Of a DNA stretch of 64,000 nucleotides, positions 51,972-63,108 are shown in pieces; the first letter of the stretch is position 1; each line of letters opens with the position of its first letter. The notes under the pieces were generated by a model that made no database searches, had not been told where the DNA came from, and saw only the letters and a program-made list of their open reading frames with translations. Source of the stretch: Elusimicrobiales bacterium (GTDB lineage: Bacteria > Elusimicrobiota > Elusimicrobia > Elusimicrobiales > UBA9959); the NCBI GenBank assembly GCA_031082205.1, contig JAVHLJ010000008.1, positions 1 to 64,000 of the forward strand, written 5' to 3'. The position numbers were made by a program, and so were the translations under genes.

Positions 51972-53960
51972 ATGAACGCGAAAAAGGCGGCCGCCCCCCT
52001 CCTGCTGCTGGCGCTCTTCGCCGCCTTTTCGCTGATCAAGGTCCGGCTGTTCTCCCTCTCTCCCGGCTTCGACCCCTCCGACGACACGGCCTTTTTCTGG
52101 TCCGAATCCGCTTTCCAGTACCGCTACGCGAAAATGGCGGCGGAAGGCGTTACGATACCGGAGACCGACGCCGCCGCGCAGTTCCCGGAAGGCGCCCGGC
52201 CCCGGGAGGAATTCACGCTGGGCATGGAACTGCTGAGCGGAGGGCTCTACCGCCTGCTCTTCGGCGGCGGCCAGGGCCCGCCCTTCCACGTCTACCTGAC
52301 ATGGGTCATCTCCTTCTACACCTCGCTGACGCTTCTGTCGGTTTACGCCCTGGGCCTGGCGCTGGGAGGGGGCAGGGCCGGGGCCCTGCTCGCCGCGCTC
52401 TTCTATGTCTCCGCCCGGGCGAGCTGGGCCCGGACCGTCAACGGCTTCAATTACGAGGACTTCGCCCTGCCGATGCTGTTCGGCGGGCTCGCTTTTTTCA
52501 TCGGGGCGATGAAAGAGGAAGGACGGAGGCGGACGGCCTATTCCGCTCTCTGCGCGCTGCTCACGGCTGCGGCGCTGGCCGGCTGGCATTTCTCCCGGTT
52601 CTATCTCCTGGTCTTCGCCGCCGCTGCGGCGGCCGTTACGCTGGCCAGGCGCGACGGGGACAGCGCCCTGGTCCCCCTGGCCGCGCTGCTGGCCGGGTCG
52701 GTCGCGGCGGCTCTCTCGGTGCCCGTGCTGAGGGCCGGCGGACTGCTGCTCTCGCCGCCGCTCATACTGCTGGCGGCGCTGGCCGCCGCGCTTTACGCCG
52801 GCCGGATTTTCGAGCTCACGCCCGGGCGCAGGGCGCTGGTCTTCCTCGGCTCGGCGGCGCTGCTGGCCGCGGCGGCGGCGGTCATGCCCGGGGCCGACGC
52901 GCGGGAATACTCGCACGTCTATTCTCTTTTAACGGAGAAGCTCCGCTTCATGCTGGTCAAACCGGACGACCCTCTGCTGCTGCCTTTTGAGGCCAGGGTC
53001 CTTTGGGTGGAGGCCCTGGAAACGCCCGGCCCGCACGACTGGTTCACCTGGCTCTCGGTGCTGCTGCCGCTGGGACTGCCCCCCTTCCTCCTCGGCGCCT
53101 GGCGGCTGCGGGGCGGCGCTCCCCTCCACCGCGCGATCTTCTTCGCGCTGGCCGCGGCTTTCCTGCTCGCTTCTTTCTTCGCCGTCAGGATGTTCCTCTT
53201 CAGCGCTTTCTTCCTGGCGGTCTGCGCGGCGGTTTATCCCGCGATGATAAAGGAGCTGGCCGCCTCGATGGGAGGCAAGAGGGCCGCGGCCCTCGCCGCG
53301 GCGGCCCTGTTCCTGGCCTTCGCGGCCGACCTGCTCGCTTTCGGGCTCAGGCCGCGCCCGGAGTCCCCGCCGACTTTCTACCGGGAGGACGTAAAGACGC
53401 TGGTCGAATGGGCCAGGGCGGGAACGCGCGATGATGAAGTATTCCTGGGCAACCTCGGGGCCTCGGCCGCGCTGCTGGCCTACGCCGGCAGGCCGACGGT
53501 CGTCAATCCGAAATTCGAGACGAAAAGGCTCAGGGACAAATTCGAGCGCTTCGCCCGGGCGATCTTTGAAAGCGAGCGGGAACTTCACGCGCTCTGCCTC
53601 GAATACGGCGCGGACTACTTCGTCCACGAAAATCATTTCGTCCTGGACCGGTCGGACAAGTCTTTCCGGTACCTGGCGGACAAGCTGCGGCTGCCCACGG
53701 GGTCGGCGGCGTACCTGATGCAGTTCGCGCCGGACAGGCTGAAATTATTCGCCCCCGCGCACCAGACCTCCACTTTCCGCGTCTACAGGGTCCTGCGTCC
53801 CGGCGAAAAGCGTCCGGCCCCCGGCTCTTTCCCGTACGACCCCATGTACGACCCGCGCGTCTTCGGCGCGGACCGCGGCGGGGAACTCTTCGACGACGCC
53901 CCCGTGAGGCGGGCGGCTCTGCGAATACTTATCGGGAAGGAGACCGGGCGCGGGAACTGA
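51972..53960 (+). CDS. STT3-like GT-C membrane protein
   Basis: 662 aa. N-terminal anchor, then an acidic first loop (PGFDPSDDTAFFWSESAFQYRYAKM) like the first catalytic loop of GT-C glycosyltransferases. WARTVNGFNYEDFALPMLFGG near 152-172 mirrors the STT3/AglB helix 4-5 region (RT.aG..D.e). About 11-12 helices run to residue 455, and a soluble C-terminal domain (VEWARAGTRDDEVFLGNLGA...) recalls STT3. WWDYG is not visible, so this is not a standard oligosaccharyltransferase. Probable role: glycan transfer at the outer face of the inner membrane. Confidence 0.62.
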   Translation: MNAKKAAAPLLLLALFAAFSLIKVRLFSLSPGFDPSDDTAFFWSESAFQYRYAKMAAEGVTIPETDAAAQFPEGARPREEFTLGMELLSGGLYRLLFGGGQGPPFHVYLTWVISFYTSLTLLSVYALGLALGGGRAGALLAALFYVSARASWARTVNGFNYEDFALPMLFGGLAFFIGAMKEEGRRRTAYSALCALLTAAALAGWHFSRFYLLVFAAAAAAVTLARRDGDSALVPLAALLAGSVAAALSVPVLRAGGLLLSPPLILLAALAAALYAGRIFELTPGRRALVFLGSAALLAAAAAVMPGADAREYSHVYSLLTEKLRFMLVKPDDPLLLPFEARVLWVEALETPGPHDWFTWLSVLLPLGLPPFLLGAWRLRGGAPLHRAIFFALAAAFLLASFFAVRMFLFSAFFLAVCAAVYPAMIKELAASMGGKRAAALAAAALFLAFAADLLAFGLRPRPESPPTFYREDVKTLVEWARAGTRDDEVFLGNLGASAALLAYAGRPTVVNPKFETKRLRDKFERFARAIFESERELHALCLEYGADYFVHENHFVLDRSDKSFRYLADKLRLPTGSAAYLMQFAPDRLKLFAPAHQTSTFRVYRVLRPGEKRPAPGSFPYDPMYDPRVFGADRGGELFDDAPVRRAALRILIGKETGRGN

Positions 53961-53975
53961 GCGCCCGGCGGACGG

Positions 53976-54965
53976 TCAGATCGAGTCGGAGTTGCGCGAG
54001 CGGCCGGCGGAGGCGTAGGAAGCGTCGATATTGTAGTAGCCGTAGGTAAGCTTGGCCATGCGGGCTATGAACGTCTTGGCGCTGGCGTAGCTGGGCACGT
54101 CGCCGGTAAGCACCGCTATTATGTAATCCCCGCGCGGCGAGAACACCACCCCCACGTCGTGGCAGGATCGCCTCAGCAGCCCGGTCTTGTGCCCTATCTC
54201 CCAGCCTATCGGCAGCCCCTTGCGCAGGCGCGTGCGCCCCTTGTTGTGCTTCATCAGGTCCAGCATCAGCTGGCTGGACCCGCTGTCTATCATCGCGCCG
54301 GCGTAGATCCTGTCGAGCAGCAGAGCCATCTCGCGCGGCGTGGTGTAGTTCTCGCGCGCCACCCGGCCGGAAGTGAGGCTCATGCCCTCGGGGGTTATGT
54401 TAGTGTAGACCATCCCTATCTTGCGGAAAGCGTGCTCCAGGTACGAATAGCCGACATGATCGATGATCATCTGCGCGGCCGTGTTGTCGCTCTCCGTGAT
54501 CATCTTGTAGAGCAGTTCCATTACGCTGAGGCTGGTGCCCTCGCGCGCCCATTTGAGCGAGCCGGAGCCGCCGCGGCGGTCCTTGCCCGTCAGCCTTATG
54601 CGGGCCTCCAGGGACATTTCGCCGCGCGCGATCTTGTCGAAGACAGCGGCCATGATGGGGACCTTTATGAGGCTGGCCGACGGGAAGAGCCGGTCGGGCT
54701 GGTAGGCCCAGGTCCGGCCCGTGCGCAGGTCCTTGAGGTAGATGCCGACGCGTCCGGGGTAGGCTATGGAGGCCTTGGAGAGGGCGGAGATCATCGCGTC
54801 CCATTCCAGGTCGCTCAGCGGCGCCTCGGGGCTGTCGGCCTGAACGGCCCCCGACGGAGGAAAGCCGGCCGAGGAGAACCGGCGGCCCGCCGCGCCGCCG
54901 AGGAGGTAGGCCCCCCACATAGCGGCGGCCAGCAGTAAAAGCGCCGCCAGAGCCCGCTTCTTCAT
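53976..54965 (-). CDS. Class A beta-lactamase-like serine hydrolase
   Basis: 329 aa with N-terminal signal/anchor (4-24). Catalytic motifs: Ser98-x-x-Lys101 (SLIK), Ser159-Asp160-Asn161 (SDN) and Lys260-Thr-Gly (KTG), in class A order and spacing. The deacylating Glu166 of the omega loop is not obvious (RVARENYTTPREM), so it may be a carboxypeptidase or transpeptidase-like enzyme rather than a resistance enzyme. It follows clpC with 7 spare bases. Confidence 0.85.
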   Translation of the reverse strand: MKKRALAALLLLAAAMWGAYLLGGAAGRRFSSAGFPPSGAVQADSPEAPLSDLEWDAMISALSKASIAYPGRVGIYLKDLRTGRTWAYQPDRLFPSASLIKVPIMAAVFDKIARGEMSLEARIRLTGKDRRGGSGSLKWAREGTSLSVMELLYKMITESDNTAAQMIIDHVGYSYLEHAFRKIGMVYTNITPEGMSLTSGRVARENYTTPREMALLLDRIYAGAMIDSGSSQLMLDLMKHNKGRTRLRKGLPIGWEIGHKTGLLRRSCHDVGVVFSPRGDYIIAVLTGDVPSYASAKTFIARMAKLTYGYYNIDASYASAGRSRNSDSI

Positions 54966-54972
54966 CGCCGCG

Positions 54973-57456
<2,484 letters not shown>

Positions 57457-57498
57457 GTGCGGTCTCCTTCGTCGGATGAAAAGCGAAATCCGTAAAAG

Positions 57499-57562
57499 CC
57501 CGGCCGCATCGGCGGGGGACACCATGCTGCATGGTGTCCCGGTACCATCCGCTCCGCCGGCC
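57499..57562. repeat. REP-like hairpin, copy 2
   Basis: The core GGGGACACCATGC...GCATGGTGTCCC is at 57515-57540 between clpC and nfeD. Flanks (GGCCGCATCGGCGG left, GGTACCATCCGCTCCGCCGG right) match, in reverse complement, the flanks of copy 3 inside yceH, so the mobile unit is about 60 bases. Confidence 0.85.
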
Positions 57563-57644
57563 GGATTGAATCTATATGAATATTATGACACAACGGGGGC
57601 GGGGGTTTCAATTTTCCCCCGCGGAAGGGCCGGCGCGCGGGCGG

Positions 57645-58982
57645 TCAGGGCTTCCTGACGGTGATATGGAAGCCGTCGACTTTCTGCACCACCAGCTCCT
57701 CTCCGGCCTCGGCGGAGCCGGAGGCCAGCTCGGCGTCCCAGAGCTCGCCCTCGACCAGGACCTTGCCCTTGGGAGAGAGGGCCGTCTTGGCCAGGGCCCG
57801 CTTCCCCTCCAGGCTCTCTATGCCGGTTACGACCTTGCGCATCTGCGCCTTGACCACTATCCAGGCCAGCAGCGCGGTGACCGCGACCACCCCTATCACG
57901 TTGGCGAGTATGGTTTCCATGGATATCGACAGACCTCCCAGCGACGGCTGCCTGAACAGCATCAGCGAACCCAGCGTCATGGAAATGACGCCGCCGACGG
58001 TCAGCAGGCCGTAGCTCATCACCTTTATCTCGGCTATGAAGAATATGAAAGCCAGCAGTATGAGGCCGACGCCCGCGAAGCTGGCCGAAAGCGTCTGGAA
58101 CGAATAGAAGGCCAGCAGCATCGAGATGCCGCCGACGACGCCCGGCAGTATCAGGCCGGGGTTGTAAAGCTCTATGAACAGGCCGGCCGCGCCCAGGCTC
58201 ATGAGTATCATCGCGATGTTCGGATCCGTGACGGCCGCCAGGAACTTCTGCCGGCGCGTCTGCTCGAAACGGGTCACGGCGGGCTTCTTAACCGACAGCT
58301 TGCCGAATTCGCCCGCCTTGAAGCCGTCGGCCTTGGCGAACAGCTCGTCGAGGTCCGCGGCCATGAAATCGGCCACGCCGGCCTTCACGGCCTCCTCGGC
58401 GGAGATCGAGTCGCTTTTCTTGACCGCGTCCACCGACCACTTCACGTTGCGGCCGGTCTTCTGCGTGATGGATTTTATGTAGGCGGAAGCGTCGTTGAGG
58501 ACCTTGTCCTCCAGGGGGCTGCTCTTCTTCTTGCCCTTCTCGTCCTTGGAGCCCATGTCCGACGGCGAGGGCACTGACCCCAGCATCACGGGATGGGCCG
58601 CGCCGATATTGGTGCCCGGCGCCATCGCCACCAGCGGCGAGGCCATGGCGATGAAGACGCCGGCCGAGGCCGCGCGCGCGCCCTGCGGCGAAACGTAGAC
58701 GCCGACGGGTTTTTTGGAGGCCAGCATCTCCTTTATGATCTCGCGCATGGAGGCGTCCAGCCCGCCGGGCGTGTCGAGGGCGATGACCAGCAGGTCGGCG
58801 CCGCCTTCGGCGTTGAGCCGCCGGACCGCGTCGCCCAGGAACTCGGCCGCCACCGGCGTTATCGGGCCCGAATAAGGCGCGACGGTCACGCTGCGGACCT
58901 CGTAGGTTTTGGCGGGCGCCGCGTGGGCCGCGGGCGCCAGAGCGGCGGCCAGCAGCAGTAAGAATGCGGAATTAGTCGTCAT
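57645..58982 (-). CDS. nfeD: NfeD family membrane serine protease (long form)
   Basis: 445 aa with signal peptide. ClpP-class protease domain (30-230): LDTPGGLDASM, then ARAASAGVFIAMAS with the nucleophile Ser, and a Lys in the KVLNDASAYIK helix as the general base. Four to five membrane helices (245-370) and a C-terminal OB-fold NfeD domain (ALSPKGKVLVEGELWDA). Usually partnered with a stomatin gene, absent here. TATAAT on the minus strand at 59030-59035 may be its -10. CGGGGAGA precedes the ATG. Confidence 0.93.
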   Translation of the reverse strand: MTTNSAFLLLLAAALAPAAHAAPAKTYEVRSVTVAPYSGPITPVAAEFLGDAVRRLNAEGGADLLVIALDTPGGLDASMREIIKEMLASKKPVGVYVSPQGARAASAGVFIAMASPLVAMAPGTNIGAAHPVMLGSVPSPSDMGSKDEKGKKKSSPLEDKVLNDASAYIKSITQKTGRNVKWSVDAVKKSDSISAEEAVKAGVADFMAADLDELFAKADGFKAGEFGKLSVKKPAVTRFEQTRRQKFLAAVTDPNIAMILMSLGAAGLFIELYNPGLILPGVVGGISMLLAFYSFQTLSASFAGVGLILLAFIFFIAEIKVMSYGLLTVGGVISMTLGSLMLFRQPSLGGLSISMETILANVIGVVAVTALLAWIVVKAQMRKVVTGIESLEGKRALAKTALSPKGKVLVEGELWDAELASGSAEAGEELVVQKVDGFHITVRKP

Positions 58983-59130
58983 TTATTCTCCCCGGAGGCG
59001 GGACCGGCCCGCGCTCACGTTTAAAGGTAATTATACATTTTGGAGGCCCCCGGGGGTGACAGCCCCCGGCGCGATTTTGTACCATTCATGCGAAGCGATA
59101 AAGTTTACCGGAAATACAAGGGGGTCGATC

Positions 59131-59448
59131 ATGAAAAAATCCACCAAAGCCATAACCACCGGAGTGGGCATAGCGGCCCTGGCCGCCCTCGGCGCCTACT
59201 TCCTCACCGGCAAGCGCGGCGAGAAGAACCGCAAACTCATCGCCGGCTGGACGCTGAAGATGAAGGGGGAGGTCCTGGAGAAGGCCGAGAAGCTCAAGGA
59301 GCTCAACAAGGAAGCCTACGAGAAGATCGTGGACGACGTCACCCGCCGCTACGAGCGCGTGGGGCGCGCCAGCTCCGCCGAGCTCAGGAACATCAAGTCC
59401 GAGCTCAAGGACGCCTGGAAGCATATCGGCAAAGCGGCGCTGAAGTAA
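59131..59448 (+). CDS. YtxH-like small membrane-anchored helical protein
   Basis: 105 aa from the ATG at 59131 (AAGGGGG upstream). One N-terminal helix (ITTGVGIAALAALGAYFLTGKRG) ends in the small-residue turn GKRGEKNRK typical of YtxH/gas-vesicle-GvpP-like proteins. An amphipathic helical tail follows (KAEKLKELNKEAYEKIVDDVTRRY). Function unknown; the style fits stress-related envelope proteins. Confidence 0.75.
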   Translation: MKKSTKAITTGVGIAALAALGAYFLTGKRGEKNRKLIAGWTLKMKGEVLEKAEKLKELNKEAYEKIVDDVTRRYERVGRASSAELRNIKSELKDAWKHIGKAALK

Positions 59449-59469
59449 AGCCGGGAGCCGGTAAAAAAA

Positions 59470-59502
59470 GGACGGCCGGGTATTCCCGGCCGTCCTTTTT
59501 TC
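59470..59502. terminator. Bidirectional terminator
   Basis: GGACGGCCGGG-TATT-CCCGGCCGTCC with T-run after and A-run before: stops the YtxH-like gene and the convergent lipocalin gene. Confidence 0.93.
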
Positions 59503-59515
59503 ATCCCCCCCGCCC

Positions 59516-60025
59516 TCAGCCCGGGTAGATGAGTTTTTCCGTCTCGAAACCCAGCTCCGCGGCGCGGGCCTTCAGGCGCTCCAGCGTCTCCGGAGCCAGC
59601 TCCGGCGTCCGGGCGAGTATCCACAGGTACGACCTGTCCGGCCCGCAGACCAGCGACCATGAATAGTTCTCCCTGTCCAGTTCCATTATATTGTAGCCGC
59701 CGTAGAAAGGGCGGAAGAAGGACACCTTCAGGCTGCCGACGGAACTGTCGCCGGTGAAATAAGCGCGTCCCTCGGCCTCCTTCCACTCGTCCTTCCCGGC
59801 GTCGTAGCCGCGGTTGATCACGCGCACGCCGCCGTCGCCGCGCATCGAATACTCGGCGGTCACCTTCGACAGCCCGCGTTCGAAGCGGTGGTCGAGCCTG
59901 GCTATCTCGTGCCATTTGCCCAGGTAGCGTTCCAGCTCGAAGCCCGCGACCGGGGTCACCCCCTCGGGCGCGCCCGTCGCGCAGCCGCACAACCCCAGCG
60001 CCAGGGCGGCCAGGATCTTTTTCAT
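59516..60025 (-). CDS. blc: Lipocalin lipoprotein (Blc family)
   Basis: 169 aa. Lipobox in LALGLCGC, mature N-terminus near Cys15. The lipocalin GxW motif is YLGKWHEIARLDHRFERG at about 34-51; VINRGYDAG and YNIMELDRENYSWSLVCGPDRSYLWILAR complete the barrel. Outer-membrane lipid-binding role. Its ATG overlaps the stop of the DUF4404 gene. Confidence 0.93.
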   Translation of the reverse strand: MKKILAALALGLCGCATGAPEGVTPVAGFELERYLGKWHEIARLDHRFERGLSKVTAEYSMRGDGGVRVINRGYDAGKDEWKEAEGRAYFTGDSSVGSLKVSFFRPFYGGYNIMELDRENYSWSLVCGPDRSYLWILARTPELAPETLERLKARAAELGFETEKLIYPG

Positions 60026-60354
60026 ATGCCCATCCGGGCCAGTATCATGCAGATCTCGTTGACCACGCCGGTCAGCGTCGGGTGAGTGGCCTCGAAACCC
60101 TTGACCGCCTGCTCCACTCCCTCTATCGAAAGCTCCTTCAGGCGGCCGCTGGAATCGCCGCGGGTGGCCTCGTGGGCCGCGGCCTCGGTGAATCTCCCCA
60201 GGCTGCGGGCTTCCTCTATGCGCTCCGGGGGCAGCGCCGCCAGCTCGGACTTGAGCTTGTTGAGCAGCGCGACCAGTTCGGCCTTGTCTTTCGAACCGCC
60301 GGCTTCTATCCTGGCTATCGCCGACTCTATCCTCGCCAGAGTGTCCTTTATCAT
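60022..60354 (-). CDS. DUF4404-like small helical protein
   Basis: 110 aa from the ATG at 60354. Helical hairpin (MIKDTLARIESAIARIEAGG...ELVALLNKLKSELAALPPE), then an IEGVEQAVKGFEATHPTLTGVVNEICMILARMGI tail, which fits DUF4404. It overlaps the lipocalin start by ATGA and is overlapped by the small membrane protein gene upstream. Confidence 0.75.
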   Translation of the reverse strand: MIKDTLARIESAIARIEAGGSKDKAELVALLNKLKSELAALPPERIEEARSLGRFTEAAAHEATRGDSSGRLKELSIEGVEQAVKGFEATHPTLTGVVNEICMILARMGI

Positions 60355-60644
60355 TTTTCCTCCAGTCCTCTCCTGAAAAGGTAATACATCCTGCCCACGC
60401 AGAAAAGCAACGCCAGGCCGTTGACGGCCTTCCAGGCCAGCAGCCAGACCGGCGCCCACCAGGCCCCCGTCCTCATTTCGGCCAGGTCGGACAGCCCGAA
60501 CAGCATAAAAAGAGCGGAGGCGGCGGCCGTCAGCCTCTTCATCCGGGAGAACGGCTCCCCGCTCCGGGCCCCGGCCAGGGCCAGTCCCGCCGCGAACCAC
60601 ACGGCCGCCTCGGCCAGGTTGAAGGCCCTCTCAATATCCACGGC
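60351..60644 (-). CDS. Small three-helix membrane protein
   Basis: 97 aa if started at the GTG at 60644 (GTG GAT ATT GAG: MDIERAFNL). An ATG at 60665 would add seven residues but overlaps the divergent arfB ATG on the shared CATG. Three hydrophobic segments (LAEAAVWFAAGLALAG, LTAAASALFMLFGLSD, APVWLLAWKAVNGLALLFCVG). Family not recognised. Co-directional with DUF4404 and lipocalin genes (4-base overlaps), so one operon. Confidence 0.65.
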   Translation of the reverse strand, partial: AVDIERAFNLAEAAVWFAAGLALAGARSGEPFSRMKRLTAAASALFMLFGLSDLAEMRTGAWWAPVWLLAWKAVNGLALLFCVGRMYYLFRRGLEEK

Positions 60645-60663
60645 TATATGATAATATTTTGGC

Positions 60664-61080
60664 ATGGAAGGCGAAAGGAAGTCTTTCCGGGTGAACCCCG
60701 GCTCCATCGAGGAACGCTTCATACGCAGCGGCGGCCACGGCGGGCAGAACGTCAACAAGGTGGCCACCGCCGTGCAGCTGCGCTTTTCCCCGGCCCTCTC
60801 CGGCCTGCCCCCCTGGGCGGAGGAGAGGCTAAAAGTTCTGGCAGGCTCCCGCCTCACCGACGGGGGAGAGGTGCTGATAGAGGCCAGCGAACACCGCACG
60901 CAGGAGCAGAACCGCCGCGCGGCCCGCGCCAGGCTGGACTCTCTGATAGCCGAGGCGCTGCGCCCGCCGAAACGCCGCCGGGCGACGAAGCCCACCTACG
61001 GTTCCAAGCTTCGCAGGCTGGACGAAAAGAAACGCCGCTCCGGCATCAAGCGGGAGCGGCGGCCCGGCTGCGACGATTGA
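60664..61080 (+). CDS. arfB: Alternative ribosome-rescue factor ArfB (YaeJ-like)
   Basis: 138 aa. RF-1-type domain with the peptidyl-hydrolase motif GGQ at 26-28 (RSGGHGGQNVNKV). The Lys/Arg-rich tail (PPKRRRATKPTYGSKLRRLDEKKRR) enters the empty mRNA channel of stalled ribosomes. No codon-recognition domain, hence rescue. The ATG is 8 bases from GATAAT, with no Shine-Dalgarno. Confidence 0.93.
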   Translation: MEGERKSFRVNPGSIEERFIRSGGHGGQNVNKVATAVQLRFSPALSGLPPWAEERLKVLAGSRLTDGGEVLIEASEHRTQEQNRRAARARLDSLIAEALRPPKRRRATKPTYGSKLRRLDEKKRRSGIKRERRPGCDD

Positions 61081-61083
61081 ATT

Positions 61084-61587
61084 TCAGCCCTTCGGATAAT
61101 CCACGGAAATTATTTCCAGGCCCATATCCCCCTGCCGGCGCTTCCAGACCACCCGTTCCCCGGCTTTGGCGCCCAGCAGGGCGTTGGCGAGAGGCGAGGC
61201 CCAGTTTATGAGGCCCGACGGGGCGTCGGCCTCGTCCTCGCCCACTATCATGTAATCCTTCATGTCTCCCCCGGCCTCCCGCACGCGCACCGAGGCGCCG
61301 AAACGCACGTCCGGATGAGCGGCGCCGCGGTTGTCTATCAGTATCGCCCGCTTCATCTGACCTTCATAATAAAGCAGGTCCAGTTCCGCCTGCCTCAGCT
61401 CCAGTCCGCGTTCGGCGTCGCCTTTCTCCTGGAGAAGAGCGTCGCGGTGACGGGCGAGCCCGTCCACTTTCTCCTCCAAAGACCTGAGCCCCGCGGCCGT
61501 GACATAGTTGGGCCGCCCGCTGGGCCGGCGCTCGACCGGTTCGGCGGGGGCGCTCTCGCCCTCGTTCTTGACGAATGCTCTGCTCAT
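61084..61587 (-). CDS. GreA/GreB family transcription elongation factor
   Basis: 167 aa from the ATG at 61587. The N-terminal coiled coil spans 40-95 (LRSLEEKVDGLARHRDALLQEKGDAERG), then the FKBP-like C domain (FGASVRVREAGGDMKDYMIVGEDEADAPSGLINWASPLANALLGAKAGERVVW). The start MSRAFVKNE is GreB-like. Reactivates backtracked RNA polymerase. Converges on arfB with 3 spare bases. Confidence 0.88.
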   Translation of the reverse strand: MSRAFVKNEGESAPAEPVERRPSGRPNYVTAAGLRSLEEKVDGLARHRDALLQEKGDAERGLELRQAELDLLYYEGQMKRAILIDNRGAAHPDVRFGASVRVREAGGDMKDYMIVGEDEADAPSGLINWASPLANALLGAKAGERVVWKRRQGDMGLEIISVDYPKG

Positions 61588-61698
61588 TGAAACACCCCCG
61601 TAAAACGAATGCGCCCCTGGCGCGGGGGCATACGATATTGTAACCCGTCCCCGCCGCGAATTCAAGGCCTTACGGCTCAAGTCGCGGCGATAAAAGGC

Positions 61699-62328
61699 CT
61701 ACGACGGATCCTTGAGGGCGGCCACCGCGGCCTCCAGGGCCGCGACCCGCGCCTCCAGTTCCGCCAGCCTGTCCGGCCGGAGCGGTACGGGGACACCATG
61801 CGGCACGGCGTCCCCCGCCGATACGGCGGGCGCGCCGGAGAAAAGATGCGCGAAGCGGGTCTCTTTCTGGCCGGCCTGGCGCGGCAGGCGCGCCACCATC
61901 GGCTCGGGCCTGGCCGCGAGCTCCTGCAGCAGTCCTTCCACCTCGGCCGGGCCGGCGAACTGGCAGAGCCTCTCGCTCCTGCCCTTTATCTCGCCGGGAG
62001 TCTGCGGCCCCCGCAGCAGGAGAACTATGAAAGCGCCGGTGACCTTGGGATCGTCGGTGCCGAGCAGGGCGCTTATGCGGTGGCGGAACTTGGGCACGCG
62101 GTCGCCGGGGGCCTGAACCCTCTCGGCCAGCCCCTTGTCGATCAGGGACTGCACGGCCCGTCCCATGGTGTCGAGGTCCAGGGTCATCACCGGTTCCCGG
62201 CTGGTCTTCTGGTTGCAGGCGGCCTGGAGCGAGTTGAAAGTGAGCGGGTACTGCTCCCTGACGGTGAGGGATTTTTCGGCAAGCGCGCCCAACACCCTGG
62301 CCTCGGCTTCATCGAGCTGTATCGGCAT
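61699..62328 (-). CDS. yceH: YceH/DUF480 family protein
   Basis: 209 aa from the ATG at 62328. Two winged-helix domains: LDEAEARVLGALAEKSLTVREQYPLT and FNSLQAACNQKTSREPVMTLD..., the DUF480 signature, then LLLRGPQTPGEIKGRSERL. Residues about 166-186 (AVSAGDAVPHGVPVPLRPD) are encoded by a REP-like repeat. A short coiled coil (LAELEARVAALEAAVAALK) ends it. Confidence 0.93.
   Translation of the reverse strand: MPIQLDEAEARVLGALAEKSLTVREQYPLTFNSLQAACNQKTSREPVMTLDLDTMGRAVQSLIDKGLAERVQAPGDRVPKFRHRISALLGTDDPKVTGAFIVLLLRGPQTPGEIKGRSERLCQFAGPAEVEGLLQELAARPEPMVARLPRQAGQKETRFAHLFSGAPAVSAGDAVPHGVPVPLRPDRLAELEARVAALEAAVAALKDPS
61773..61831. repeat. REP-like hairpin, copy 3, inside yceH
   Basis: The core GGGGACACCATGCGGCACGG then CGTCCCC at 61789-61815 keeps most of the stem with compensating changes. 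The flanks match copy 2 in reverse complement over about 60 bases. It lies in frame in the yceH linker between DUF480 and coiled coil. Confidence 0.82.
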
Positions 62329-62339
62329 GTTCCCCCCCG

Positions 62340-62954
62340 CTATTCTTTCCATCCGGTCACCGAGGCGATGAGCAGCCGCAGCTTGCGCTCTATTTCCTCC
62401 TCGCGTACCGAGCCGGCCGGCGAGGAGGCGGCGTGCAGCATCGCCCCGAAAAGCGAATCCTGTATGAGCGCGGCGGCCGCGTCCGGATCGGATACGCTGA
62501 AGAGCCGCTCCCGCCCGCCGGCCAGCAGGTGGGCCTTTATGCGCTCGCGCCCCCCCGCTATCATGCCGGAAAAAAGAGAGGCGAAGTCAGCCCCTCTCCC
62601 CGCCAGGTAGTAGAGAAGTATCAGGACCTGCGCGTCGCTATCCCGGTAGCGCAGGGCCCAAAGAACATTGCCCAGGCAGTGCTTGAGCAGGCGGCGGCCG
62701 GAATCGTCGGCGATGTCGGACAGGGCGTCCACCGTCTCGTGATTATGGCGGACTATGGTCTCCACCATGCCGCGGAAAAGAGAGTTCTTGTCGGGGAAAT
62801 GGTACATTACGGCCGACTGACTGAGCCCGAGCTCGTCGGCTATCATCTGGAAGCTCATATCGGCGAAACCGCGGTCCGCGGCCAGTTTTATGGCGGAATG
62901 CAGTATCCTGCCCCTGGTCGCTTCCCCTTTGGTAGTCTCCGGCCTGGTCTTCAT
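62340..62954 (-). CDS. TetR/AcrR family transcriptional regulator
   Basis: 204 aa. HTH at 15-60: RGRILHSAIKLAADRGFADMSFQMIADELGLSQSAVMYHFPDKNSLF. The C-terminal ligand domain is unassigned. It is 11 bases upstream of yceH in the same direction. Its promoter boxes touch the start codon. Confidence 0.93.
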   Translation of the reverse strand: MKTRPETTKGEATRGRILHSAIKLAADRGFADMSFQMIADELGLSQSAVMYHFPDKNSLFRGMVETIVRHNHETVDALSDIADDSGRRLLKHCLGNVLWALRYRDSDAQVLILLYYLAGRGADFASLFSGMIAGGRERIKAHLLAGGRERLFSVSDPDAAAALIQDSLFGAMLHAASSPAGSVREEEIERKLRLLIASVTGWKE

Positions 62955-62961
62955 ATGAGGA

Positions 62962-62990
62962 ATTCTACATTTAGTTTATATAGGTGTAAA
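62962..62990 (-). promoter_or_regulatory. Promoter of the tetR gene, leaderless
   Basis: Minus strand: TTTACA (62990-62985), 17-base spacer, TAGAAT (62967-62962), then 7 bases to the ATG. The AT-rich spacer may overlap the regulator's own operator. Confidence 0.6.
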
Positions 62991-63016
62991 TACAGGACCA
63001 AAGGACCCATAAGAAA

Positions 63017-63066
63017 AGGGGCCCAGGGGCCCCTGACCTTAAGCCCGGAATAAAATACAATGTATT
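63017..63066. promoter_or_regulatory. Hairpin and 13-base palindrome between tetR and the secreted protein gene
   Basis: AGGGGCC-CAGG-GGCCCCT (63017-63034) is a short GC hairpin. AATACA-A-TGTATT (63054-63066) is a perfect palindrome that overlaps a possible -10 (TACAAT) of the gene at 63109 and could be an operator for the divergent TetR protein. Confidence 0.4.
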
Positions 63067-63108
63067 ACACGGTTTTAGCAGGGCAACGAGGTTAATCCGG
63101 GAGGAAGA

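Noticed and set aside
53976-54965. Beta-lactam resistance gene
   Set aside because: The deacylating Glu of class A enzymes is not evident and the gene sits beside clpC, so a housekeeping cell-wall role is as likely.
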